Assembly: GCA_028697555.1 (NCBI GenBank)
Contig: JAQVEX010000027.1
Coordinates: forward strand, 1-34,646
Source: Lentimicrobiaceae bacterium
GTDB taxonomy: Bacteria; Bacteroidota; Bacteroidia; Bacteroidales; UBA4417
Length of the DNA: 34,646 bases
Direction of reading: 5' to 3'
The notes under the pieces are model-generated. The model saw only the letters and a program-made list of their open reading frames with translations, made no database searches and was not told where the DNA came from. Made by a program: the position numbers and the translations under genes. Below, piece by piece: positions 1 through 7,061 of the stretch (position 1 is its first letter; each line of letters opens with the position of its first letter).

Positions 1-217
1 TCCGATCTAAGACTGGAGTGCCAACAATATGCATTTCAGGAGCAGTTCCACCGGCAAGGGAAGTATTAACGTTGCTATAATTACTTTGCATACCGAAAAT
101 TACCCAACCTTGTGGAGGCATTGTTCCAGATGAGAAATCTTCTTGCAAAAGTACTTGTGCTTTGCCGGAAAAAGCAACAAACAAGATAATAGCTAAAGAA
201 ATTAGTAGTTTTTTCAT
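1..217 (-). CDS. Partial secreted protein, N-terminus only
   Basis: The start codon is at 217 on the minus strand and the gene runs off the left edge, so only 72 residues are visible. They begin MKKLLISLAIILFVAFSGKA, a clear signal peptide with cleavage likely just after GKAQ. The mature part starts with a FSSGTMPPQGW segment, the opening seen in beta-sandwich 'DFs-s-lP-GW' domains (choice-of-anchor J and MAM-like) that start many T9SS cargo proteins of Bacteroidota. The rest of the protein, including any sorting domain, lies outside the window, so its function cannot be named. It is preceded by a TAnnTTTG box at 265-272 and lies beyond the terminator of the upstream OmpA-type gene, so it is probably transcribed alone. 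Confidence 0.75.
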   Translation of the reverse strand, partial: MKKLLISLAIILFVAFSGKAQVLLQEDFSSGTMPPQGWVIFGMQSNYSNVNTSLAGGTAPEMHIVGTPVLDR

Positions 218-264
218 GGTTATGTTACGTTGAGTTTGTAAATAATTTTATTAAAATCAAACTC

Positions 265-272
265 CAAAGATA
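265..272 (-). promoter_or_regulatory. Bacteroidota -7 promoter box for the partial secreted gene
   Basis: The minus strand reads TATCTTTG, an exact match to the Bacteroidota -7 consensus TAnnTTTG, about 48 bp before the start codon at 217. I see no good TTTG -33 element at the expected spacing, so the call rests on the -7 box and its position. Confidence 0.5.
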
Positions 273-293
273 ATATTTTTATAATATGAATAA

Positions 294-334
294 TAAAAAA
301 ACCTTCATAAATTTATTTTATGAAGGTTTTTTTT
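294..334 (-). terminator. Intrinsic terminator after the OmpA-type gene
   Basis: A perfect 12-bp stem (AACCTTCATAAA at 300-311 with its complement at 317-328) encloses a 5-nt loop and is flanked by A and T runs on both sides. It can therefore end transcription in either direction. It sits 19 bp after the OmpA-type stop codon and separates that gene from the partial secreted gene downstream. Confidence 0.85.
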
Positions 335-352
335 ATCGTTTATCTCAACGTG

Positions 353-1240
353 TTATTTTTTCATTTGTTGTGGAGTTTCAAGAAGTTTGAAAAACTGGTC
401 TAGTTCAGGCTGAATAACTATACGTGTTCTACGGTTTTTAGCTCTACCATCGGCAGTGCTGTTAGTATCTACAGGTGAATATTCGCCTCTACCGGCTGCG
501 GTAATATGCGATGGATCCATGCCGTATTCGTTTTGTAGCAATCTTACTACTGTTGTGGCACGTTTTACACTCAAATCCCAATTGTCGTAAATTCCATCAC
601 GTTTTGGATATGGAACGTTGTCGGTATGACCTTCAACCATAAAATGAATATCAGGTTGATTTTTTAGGACTTTTGCAACTTTGCCCAATACTTCTTTTGC
701 TCTGTCGGTTATTTTATAGCTACCGCTTGCAAATAAAAGTTTGTCCGAAATATCAACGTAAATAACTCCTTTATCTACTTTAATATTAACATCTTCATCG
801 TCTAAGTTACCTATAGCGCTCTTCAAATTCATTACCAAAGCCATGTTTAAAGAATCTTTTTTAGCTATAGACATCTGTAAATTCTGAATATAAGCATCTT
901 TCATTCCTATATTTTCCATCGATTGTCTGATACTTTCAGCTTGCGAGCTCGAAATTACCGATAAGGTTTCCAATTGGTTTAAAACCATGGTGTTGGCTTT
1001 TGTCAGATTATCTGTTTCTTTATCTTTTTCAGCCAAAAGTCTATTCAAATCTTCAATTTGTTTTATGTAGTTATCTCTTGCGGTAATACAAGCATTCAAA
1101 TCGGATTGTTTTTTTGAATATTGTTGTTCCAATGTTTCAAAACTTTCCAATTGTTGCGTGTATTTTTTCTTACTAACGCATGATGTTCCTAAAATAGACA
1201 AGGATAAAATTGCGATTAAAAAAATTCTGTTTACTCTCAT
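353..1240 (-). CDS. OmpA-family outer-membrane lipoprotein with coiled coil
   Basis: This 295-residue protein has a hydrophobic N-terminus ending in GTSC (Cys21), a probable lipidation site although Leu is at -4 rather than -3. Residues about 25-125 are polar and heptad-like, rich in Q, E, K and L, as in a coiled-coil rod. Residues about 165-285 form an OmpA C-terminal peptidoglycan-binding domain, recognisable from the segments EGHTDNVP, NWDLSVKRA, AAGRGEYSP and NRRTRIVI. Such proteins tether the outer membrane to peptidoglycan. The gene has its own -7 box (1296-1303) and terminator (294-334), so it looks monocistronic, and it diverges from the radical SAM gene. The fold assignment is firm; the specific cellular role is not known from sequence. 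Confidence 0.9.
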   Translation of the reverse strand: MRVNRIFLIAILSLSILGTSCVSKKKYTQQLESFETLEQQYSKKQSDLNACITARDNYIKQIEDLNRLLAEKDKETDNLTKANTMVLNQLETLSVISSSQAESIRQSMENIGMKDAYIQNLQMSIAKKDSLNMALVMNLKSAIGNLDDEDVNIKVDKGVIYVDISDKLLFASGSYKITDRAKEVLGKVAKVLKNQPDIHFMVEGHTDNVPYPKRDGIYDNWDLSVKRATTVVRLLQNEYGMDPSHITAAGRGEYSPVDTNSTADGRAKNRRTRIVIQPELDQFFKLLETPQQMKK

Positions 1241-1295
1241 AGTTTTCTTGTTATTAATTATAGTTTGTTTTAATTAAAATTTACATTCTCAATTG

Positions 1296-1303
1296 CAAAA
1301 TTA
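1296..1303 (-). promoter_or_regulatory. Bacteroidota -7 promoter box for the OmpA-type gene
   Basis: The minus strand reads TAATTTTG, an exact TAnnTTTG match, 55 bp upstream of the ATG at 1240. No clear -33 TTTG is visible at the usual distance. Confidence 0.5.
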
Positions 1304-1386
1304 AACATAATTTTAACAATTATATTAAAATAATGCTTAAAAAAAATTAATAATAGAATATGGGAACAAATAAAAAGTTTAAAAGT

Positions 1387-1416
1387 TTTGTATTAAGTGT
1401 AAAATATTTACCTTTG
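1387..1416 (+). promoter_or_regulatory. Full Bacteroidota promoter (-33 TTTG, -7 TACCTTTG)
   Basis: TTTG at 1387-1390 and TACCTTTG at 1409-1416 are 18 bp apart, close to the Bacteroidota consensus TTTG-N19-21-TAnnTTTG. It is the only promoter in this window where both elements are well matched. Transcription would start near 1423, giving a leader of about 93 nt before the ATG at 1516. Confidence 0.65.
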
Positions 1417-1423
1417 CAGAGTA

Positions 1424-1510
1424 TAACTAAATAAATGCGCTGGAACGGTTGTTTCGGTGCGAAAAAGTTCTCATTACTTGCACCGGGGATGATAAGTCTC
1501 CGGTTTTTTT
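1424..1510 (+). promoter_or_regulatory. Structured 5' leader: possible pseudoknot plus terminator-like hairpin
   Basis: The leader between the promoter and the radical SAM start codon can form three helices. P1 pairs 1442-1446 with 1467-1471 (5 pairs, one wobble). P2 pairs CGGTGC 1455-1460 with GCACCG 1480-1485. P3 pairs 1483-1490 with 1496-1503 (CCGG arms with two wobbles) and is followed by seven T at 1504-1510, only 5 nt before the ATG. P1 and P2 interlock as an H-type pseudoknot. P2 and P3 share 1483-1485, so they cannot both form fully. That is the layout of a riboswitch or attenuator. I could not match it to any known riboswitch class; the pairing is read by eye, and helices of 5-6 bp can arise by chance. 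Confidence 0.4.
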
Positions 1511-1515
1511 AAGCT

Positions 1516-2508
1516 ATGATTATTCCTTTCTTTGTTCCTGAGTTAGCTTGTCCGAACCGTTGCATTTTCTGCAATCAGCATACTATTTCGGGTTGGATAA
1601 AACCTCTTGAAACTAAAGAAATTAAACCTCTAATAGAGCAATATTTACAATCGTATAAAGATGACGGAAGAAAAGTTGAAGTAGCTTTTTTTGGTGGGAA
1701 TTTTACGGGCATAGATATTGAAACACAAAAATCTTATTTGCAAGAAGTTAAGCCATATATCGACAGCAAAATTATTGATTCTGTACGCATTTCCACAAGA
1801 CCCGACTACATTAGTGAAGATAAATTAAATTTTTTGAAACAAAATGGAGTCAGGACTGTAGAACTTGGTGCTCAATCTTTTGATAATGATGTTTTGACAA
1901 AATGCGGAAGAGGGCACAACACTGAAGCAACAGTTGATGCTGCCAATTTAATTAATAAACACGGTTTCGATTTAGGTCTCCAAATGATGATAGGACTGCC
2001 CGCCGACACCGAGGAAAAAGCTATTAATACTGCTAAAACTATTGTAAGTTTGGGAGCAAAAAATACCAGGATATACCCAACTTTGGTTTTGCACGGAACG
2101 CAATTACAAACCATGTACGAGCAAAACTTATATCAGCCGTTAACTATGCAACAAGCTGTTAGTCAAGCTGCTAAAATTGTCCCGATTTTTGTTGATGCCA
2201 ATGTTGAAATACTTAGAATAGGATTGCATCCATCTTCGGATTTGCAAGATGGGTCGGGGTTTGTTGCCGGACCATATCATCCTGCATTCGGCAATTTGGT
2301 TTATTCAAAAGTGTGGGACAATATTTTTAGCGAATTAAAAACCGAAAGCAAGAGTATTATAATAAGTGTTCCTAAAAAGCAGATAAATTCTGCTGTTGGG
2401 CACAAAGCCGTCAACAAAATCAATTTATTAAAAAGATTTAGCGAAGTGAAAATTATAGGCGATGATACTTTAACTAAAATGTTTGATTATCATGTTGATT
2501 ATTGTTAG
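1516..2508 (+). CDS. Elp3-like radical SAM protein
   Basis: This 330-residue protein carries the radical SAM motif CX3CX2C as ACPNRCIFCN (Cys12, Cys16, Cys19), which binds a 4Fe-4S cluster and S-adenosylmethionine. Further family signatures are FFGGNFTGI (the GGE-like SAM-binding strand), ISTRPDYI, VELGAQSFD and GLQMMIGLP. This set is typical of the Elp3/MiaA/NifB-type fold (COG1243 group). It is shorter than full Elp3 and I see no acetyltransferase domain, so tRNA modification by the Elp3 route is not shown. It follows the structured leader at 1424-1510 and its last 17 bases overlap the next gene, which implies translational coupling. The substrate is unknown. Confidence 0.85.
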   Translation: MIIPFFVPELACPNRCIFCNQHTISGWIKPLETKEIKPLIEQYLQSYKDDGRKVEVAFFGGNFTGIDIETQKSYLQEVKPYIDSKIIDSVRISTRPDYISEDKLNFLKQNGVRTVELGAQSFDNDVLTKCGRGHNTEATVDAANLINKHGFDLGLQMMIGLPADTEEKAINTAKTIVSLGAKNTRIYPTLVLHGTQLQTMYEQNLYQPLTMQQAVSQAAKIVPIFVDANVEILRIGLHPSSDLQDGSGFVAGPYHPAFGNLVYSKVWDNIFSELKTESKSIIISVPKKQINSAVGHKAVNKINLLKRFSEVKIIGDDTLTKMFDYHVDYC

Positions 2509-3184
2509 CAAAAATATAAGCAAGTCGGCACACGATGTTTTAAGCAAATACGGTACTGTTATTCCGTTTGAAACTCAGGGCATAGTGTATCCTGCAATCT
2601 CCGACCATCCCGATATATTTTTTTGTAATACTCCGCAAGGATTAGTCGTTTCACCTAATACACCACAAAATTATATTGATATTTTAGAAGACAAAGGCGT
2701 AAATTTTCTTTTCGGAAACAAAATCTTAAAAAACACTTATCCTAATACCGCTCATTACAATGTAATTATAACTTCGCAAGCAGTTTTGCATAACTTTAAT
2801 ATTACCGACAATGTTATTCTGAATATTGCCGAGAGGCAAGGACTGAAAAAAATCCACGTCAATCAGGGCTATGCCCGATGCACAACAGTAGCTTTAAATA
2901 ACAACATGTGGATAACTAGCGATGATGGTATATACAAAACATTGCTAAACCATGGTTACAAGGCGCTTATTGTCAATCCCGATTGTATTAAGCTGTCGTC
3001 GTTTCCTAACGGTTTTTTTGGTGGAATATGCGGAATATACAACAACTTACTATTTGTGAATGGGAAGTTGAATTTTTTCAGTAATTATAAAAAAATTATC
3101 AACTTTATAAATGATTCCGGAATGGAAGTAGTAGAATTAGTTAATTTTCAACCAATTGATATAGGAACTATAATATTTATTTAA
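2492..3184 (+). CDS. Putative GME-fold protein (DUF6873-like)
   Basis: I chose the ATG at 2492 (230 residues) over a TTG at 2483, because it gives a normal N-terminus, MLIIVSKNIS, with a 17-bp overlap on the radical SAM gene. Conserved-looking segments are IVYPAISDHPDIF (about 31-43), GYARCTTV (126-133), ITSDDGIYKTL (141-151), VNPDCIKL (161-168) and GFFGGICG (174-181). From memory this pattern matches DUF6873, described as a guanidino-group-modifying-enzyme (GME) fold family of unknown function. The family link is moderately sure; catalysis is unproven. There is no signal peptide, so it is probably cytoplasmic. Overlap with the radical SAM gene suggests a shared pathway. Confidence 0.65.
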   Translation: MLIIVSKNISKSAHDVLSKYGTVIPFETQGIVYPAISDHPDIFFCNTPQGLVVSPNTPQNYIDILEDKGVNFLFGNKILKNTYPNTAHYNVIITSQAVLHNFNITDNVILNIAERQGLKKIHVNQGYARCTTVALNNNMWITSDDGIYKTLLNHGYKALIVNPDCIKLSSFPNGFFGGICGIYNNLLFVNGKLNFFSNYKKIINFINDSGMEVVELVNFQPIDIGTIIFI

Positions 3185-3211
3185 ATAATATATATTTTAG
3201 TATAAATTTTT

Positions 3212-3219
3212 TAATTTTG
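3212..3219 (+). promoter_or_regulatory. Possible -7 promoter box for dnaG
   Basis: TAATTTTG matches TAnnTTTG 28 bp before the TTG start of dnaG. The resulting untranslated leader would be about 20 nt. No -33 TTTG is seen at the right spacing, and read-through from the upstream pair is possible. Confidence 0.35.
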
Positions 3220-3247
3220 TTGTTTTGTATAGCAAAGTACTAAAAAA

Positions 3248-5158
3248 TTGATACCTCAAGAAACCATACAAAGAATTATCGATACAGCTCAAATAAGTGA
3301 GGTTGTTTCCGACTTTGTTTCTTTAAGGCGTAGCGGTTCTAATTTAATAGGCTTGTGTCCGTTCCACGACGAGAAGACGCCTTCGTTTTTCGTTTCGCCT
3401 TCTAAAGGTATATTCAAATGCTTCGGTTGTGGAAAAGCCGGTAATCCTATCAGCTTTGTTATGGAGCACGAGAAATACACTTATCCCGAGGCACTACGTT
3501 ATTTGGCAAAGAAATACAATATTCCTATTGAAGAGACTGTTGAGACCGAGCAACAAGTTGCCGAAAGAACAGAAAAAGAAAGTATATATCTTGTTACCGA
3601 ATTTGCTTTAAAATTTTTCAAAAAACAACTTTGGGAAACTGATGAAGGCAAGTCCGTTGGACTATCGTATTTTAGGGAAAGAGGTTTTAACGACTCGGTA
3701 ATTGAAAAATTCGAATTAGGATATAGCCCAAACGCGTGGGATGCACTCACCAAAGAAGCTTTAAAAAACGGGTATAGCAAAGAAGTACTCGAAAAATCGG
3801 GATTAAGCACATCGAGAAATGAGAAATTATTTGACAGATTTAGAGGTAGGGTTATTTTTCCAATCTACAATCAATCTGGAAAAGTTATAGGCTTTGGCGG
3901 CAGAACATTATCTTCCGACAAAAATCAGGCAAAATATTTAAACTCGCCCGAAACGCTTATCTATAACAAAAGCAACACCTTGTACGGCTTAAATATAGCC
4001 AAACACGCAATTGTTGCCAACGATATGTGCTATTTGGTTGAAGGCTACACCGATGTTTTATCAATGTATCAGGCGGGTATTCAAAATATTGTTGCTTCTT
4101 CGGGTACATCGCTAACTACCGATCAAATCAAGCTCATTAAAAGATATTCGCAAAATGTTACCGTAATGTACGACGGTGACAACGCCGGCATTAAGGCTTC
4201 GTTCAGAGGTATTGATATGATTTTGGAACAAGGAATGAATGTAAAAGTACTGTTGTTCCCCGACGGCGAAGACCCCGACTCGTTTGCTAAAAACAAAAGA
4301 GACGAGGAAATCAAAGAATACATAAAAAGCAATATTCAAGATTTTATTGCTTTTAAAATGGATTTGCTGATGACCGATGTAGATGCAAACGACCCAATTA
4401 AAAAGGTGAGTTTGTTGAAAGAGTTTATCAACAGCATAGCAGTAATCCCCGATAGGCTTACCCGATTGGCTTACGTACAGTTGGTTGCCGAAAAAATGCA
4501 AATCGACGACGGTGTTGTTATGAGTGAAGTTAACAAGGCTCTTAACAAAAAATTTTACGATGCATCTAAACAAAGACAAACTTACGAAGAATATTCATTA
4601 GAAATCCCTGTTGCCAAGCAATCGCAAGCTGTAAAACTTGATGTTCACGACTCAACTTTCCTAGAAAAAGAAATTATTCGTTTGCTTCTGACGTATGGAA
4701 ACGAAGAAATTGATATTAACAATGCAATTGATGACGAAGACAAAACGGTTAAAGTACGAGTTGCCGATTATATTATTGGAGACATAAAAAACGATGAAGT
4801 AGAGTTTACCAATTCAAGTTATAATCAAATAATTAATATTTGCTCCGATTTAATCAGCAAAAATCAAGATTTTGATTCGAGGGCTTTAACTCACAATGTA
4901 AATCCCGATATATCGCAAACAGTTATTGATATTGTTGCAAATAAATATACTTTCAGTCCTAATTGGGAAAAAAAGAAAATATATTTAGCTACCGAAAGTG
5001 ATGTTTTAGACAAACTTGTACCCAAAACCTTACTTTCGTATAAAGCCAAACGCATCAATCAGGTTGTGCAAGAATTGTTGAAACAAATGCAAAATGAAGA
5101 AGACGAAGAACAAAAAAACAAATACGTAAAAAAATATTTAGATGTAAAAAAATGCTAG
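3248..5158 (+). CDS. dnaG: DNA primase
   Basis: The product (636 residues) makes the RNA primers for chromosome replication. It starts with TTG, followed by IPQETIQRI, the usual start of DnaG proteins. The N-terminal CHC2 zinc-binding domain is shown by CPFH (Cys37, His40) and CFGCG (Cys58, Cys61). The catalytic core follows at about 120-370, with FRGRVIFPI, a Toprim domain starting at LVEGYTDVL (Glu265) and the metal-binding acidic motif DGD at 309-311. The C-terminal third (about 450-636) is the variable helicase-interacting region and is rich in E, D and K. Length and domain order are normal for the family. No terminator was seen before the sulfotransferase-like array that follows. Confidence 0.97.
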   Translation: MIPQETIQRIIDTAQISEVVSDFVSLRRSGSNLIGLCPFHDEKTPSFFVSPSKGIFKCFGCGKAGNPISFVMEHEKYTYPEALRYLAKKYNIPIEETVETEQQVAERTEKESIYLVTEFALKFFKKQLWETDEGKSVGLSYFRERGFNDSVIEKFELGYSPNAWDALTKEALKNGYSKEVLEKSGLSTSRNEKLFDRFRGRVIFPIYNQSGKVIGFGGRTLSSDKNQAKYLNSPETLIYNKSNTLYGLNIAKHAIVANDMCYLVEGYTDVLSMYQAGIQNIVASSGTSLTTDQIKLIKRYSQNVTVMYDGDNAGIKASFRGIDMILEQGMNVKVLLFPDGEDPDSFAKNKRDEEIKEYIKSNIQDFIAFKMDLLMTDVDANDPIKKVSLLKEFINSIAVIPDRLTRLAYVQLVAEKMQIDDGVVMSEVNKALNKKFYDASKQRQTYEEYSLEIPVAKQSQAVKLDVHDSTFLEKEIIRLLLTYGNEEIDINNAIDDEDKTVKVRVADYIIGDIKNDEVEFTNSSYNQIINICSDLISKNQDFDSRALTHNVNPDISQTVIDIVANKYTFSPNWEKKKIYLATESDVLDKLVPKTLLSYKAKRINQVVQELLKQMQNEEDEEQKNKYVKKYLDVKKC

Positions 5159-5217
5159 ACGATATTAACTACTGGTTAGGCAGATATACTAGTTACTAAT
5201 CTATTTTTTGTAAAATA

Positions 5218-5311
5218 AATTGAAGCTATGAATATAAATTTTATAAAATCTAGAAATTAAGGGCATCTATGATAAAAAATAACAAAAAAACGTATTTTAA
5301 ATTATTTAATA
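5218..5311 (+). repeat. Conserved spacer before array copy 1
   Basis: This is the first of five related spacers of 90-94 bp that precede the array genes. Shared blocks are TGAAGCTATGAA, TTATAAAATCTA, TTAAGGGCA-CTATGATA and an AAAAACGTATTTTAAAT box ending 10-12 bp before the ATG. Because it already stands before copy 1, it is part of the duplicated unit. It could hold the ribosome-binding region or a leader; I see no TAnnTTTG box in it. A near-match, TATTTTTTG, lies just upstream at 5202-5210. Confidence 0.75.
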
Positions 5312-6967
5312 ATGAAAACAACAAAGTTGATTTTAGCAATTCTTGTTGCAATTGCTACACAAAGGGCTATATCGCAGCAACAAACCGTAGGCATTTTCTT
5401 TAACACTCCGGAATCGTTTAACGGTTATACTCTTTTCTCGCCCATTGTGGGCACGACAACTTACTTGATAGATAATTGCGGAGAAGTAGTGCACAAGTGG
5501 GAATCGACAAGAACCCCGGGTCTTAAGGCATATCTGAATACCGATGGCAATTTAGTTAGAGCTGCATCATCTCAAAATTTCGTTTTTAACGGAAGATGGG
5601 GCGGAACAATAGAAGTTTTTAATTGGGAAGGAGAAAAAATTTGGGAATACGTTATTTCCGACGATTATAAATGCCAGCATCACGATATTGAATGTTTGCC
5701 TAATGGGAACTTTTTGGCTATCGTATGGGAGTTACATACTTTAGAAGAGGTTATTCAGGCAGGTAGGGTCGATGCTGAAAGTCCGGTTTGGTCGGAAAAA
5801 ATTGTAGAAATAAAACCCGATTATGTAAATGGAGGCGGAACCGTAGTTTGGGAATGGAGAACGTGGGATCATTTAATTCAAGATGTTGACCCCAACCTTG
5901 ATAACTACGGTGTTGTTGCAGACAATCCGCAACGAGTGGATATTAACTATTTGGGCGAGGTTGAAACTGCTACCGATTGGCTTCACTTTAACAGTGTTTA
6001 CCACAATGCCGAATTAGATCAAATTGTTATTACCGTACATAATTTGCACGAAATATGGATAGTAGACCATTCAACAACAACCGAAGAAGCAGCATCAAGT
6101 TCGGGCGGCAATTGCGGAAAAGGTGGCGATTTGCTTTATCGTTGGGGAAATCCATTGGCGTATAAAAGAGGCACCGAAAGCGACCAGCAACTGTTTTTGC
6201 CACATGATGCCAATTGGATACCAAAAGGACAAATGGATGAAGGCATGATTATGATTTACGACAATCAGGCGGGGACTCCTTATGGTCTTGATTATTCTGC
6301 TGTCGATGTTATTGACCCGCCTTTGTTGGACGACGGAAATTATTTATTCGAGAATGCAGCTTACGCTCCAGTTGCACCACATTGGACTTATACAGCCGAA
6401 AATCCAACCGATTTTTATTCAGATATTATTTCCGGAGCACGCCGTCTTCCCAACAACAATACTCTTATATGCGAGGGCATGTCGGGCAGACTTTTTGAAG
6501 TCGATTACGAAGGTAATATTGTTTGGCAGTACGTAAATCCTGTAGGGATGAACGGAATTACACCACAGTATTCTCAGCCTCAAATAAATGCTGTTTTTAA
6601 AGTAGAAAGATACGCTCCCGATTTTGAAGGATTTGAAGGACGTGAGCTTATACCGCAAGGACACATAGAGCCGGGTACATTCGTTGAATGCGAAATTTAC
6701 GACGACACTAATATTGAAAATTTGTATGTTGACAACAATTTTCACGTGTTTCCAAATCCCGCAAGTTCGTTACTCAATGTACAGTGGGATTATACAAATG
6801 TTGATAAAATACAACTTACCGATATAAAAGGGAATTTATTAATAGAAACTCCGGTATACACTAACAGTTCAGTTATTGATGTTAGCTGTTTTAGCGAAGG
6901 AGTATATATAATTTCCCTATTTAATAAGGGCTATTTAATATCGAATAAACAAGTTATTGTTAAGTAA
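5312..6967 (+). CDS. Arylsulfotransferase-like T9SS protein, array copy 1
   Basis: This 551-residue secreted protein has a signal peptide at 1-21 (cleavage near AIS/QQQ). A six-bladed-propeller-type arylsulfotransferase region spans about 25-450, with the segments CQHHDIECLPNGN (121-133), WLHFNSV (223-229), TVHNLHEIW (241-249), GGDLLYRWGNP (271-281), PHDANW (297-302) and LPNNNTLICEG (379-389). A T9SS type A sorting domain covers about 477-551 and starts at FHVFPNPASS. It should be exported by the Por system and anchored or released at the cell surface. Family members move sulfate between phenolic compounds; the substrate here is unknown. His225, His243 and His298 fall where I infer E. coli AssT His356, Arg374 and His436 to be, so the catalytic Arg is a His here. 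Its C-terminal variant is distinct from those of the other five copies. Confidence 0.85.
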   Translation: MKTTKLILAILVAIATQRAISQQQTVGIFFNTPESFNGYTLFSPIVGTTTYLIDNCGEVVHKWESTRTPGLKAYLNTDGNLVRAASSQNFVFNGRWGGTIEVFNWEGEKIWEYVISDDYKCQHHDIECLPNGNFLAIVWELHTLEEVIQAGRVDAESPVWSEKIVEIKPDYVNGGGTVVWEWRTWDHLIQDVDPNLDNYGVVADNPQRVDINYLGEVETATDWLHFNSVYHNAELDQIVITVHNLHEIWIVDHSTTTEEAASSSGGNCGKGGDLLYRWGNPLAYKRGTESDQQLFLPHDANWIPKGQMDEGMIMIYDNQAGTPYGLDYSAVDVIDPPLLDDGNYLFENAAYAPVAPHWTYTAENPTDFYSDIISGARRLPNNNTLICEGMSGRLFEVDYEGNIVWQYVNPVGMNGITPQYSQPQINAVFKVERYAPDFEGFEGRELIPQGHIEPGTFVECEIYDDTNIENLYVDNNFHVFPNPASSLLNVQWDYTNVDKIQLTDIKGNLLIETPVYTNSSVIDVSCFSEGVYIISLFNKGYLISNKQVIVK

Positions 6968-7061
6968 GTTGAAGCTATGAACCATAAATCTTATAAAATC
7001 TAAAAGTTAAGGGCAACTATGATAAAAAAGAACAAAAAAACGTATTTTAAATTATTTAATC
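6968..7061 (+). repeat. Conserved array spacer between copies 1 and 2
   Basis: This spacer is nearly identical to that at 5218-5311, including TTAAGGGCAACTATGATA and ACGTATTTTAAATTATTTAA just before the ATG. The close match, together with near-identical signal-peptide codons in copies 1 and 2, points to recent duplication or conversion of the 5' part. Confidence 0.8.

Noticed and set aside
1424-1510. Match to guanidine, fluoride, preQ1, TPP or SAM-II riboswitch consensus
   Set aside because: I could not place the conserved core bases of any of these classes in the leader; only a generic pseudoknot shape remains.
4112-4579. 155-codon minus-strand reading frame inside dnaG
   Set aside because: It is antisense to the well-conserved catalytic core of primase and has no recognisable features of its own.
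5195-5218. Possible remnant of the 3' end of a lost array copy upstream of copy 1 (TTTTTTGTAAAATAA resembles the TTTGTTGTTAAGTAA end of copy 5)
   Set aside because: The match covers only about 15 bp of AT-rich DNA and does not extend further upstream, so chance cannot be excluded.
5269-5320. Small upstream reading frame starting ATGATAAAA in the array spacers, running into the gene in another frame
   Set aside because: In the spacers before copies 4, 5 and 6 the frame stops at the third codon (ATGATATAA), so it is not conserved.
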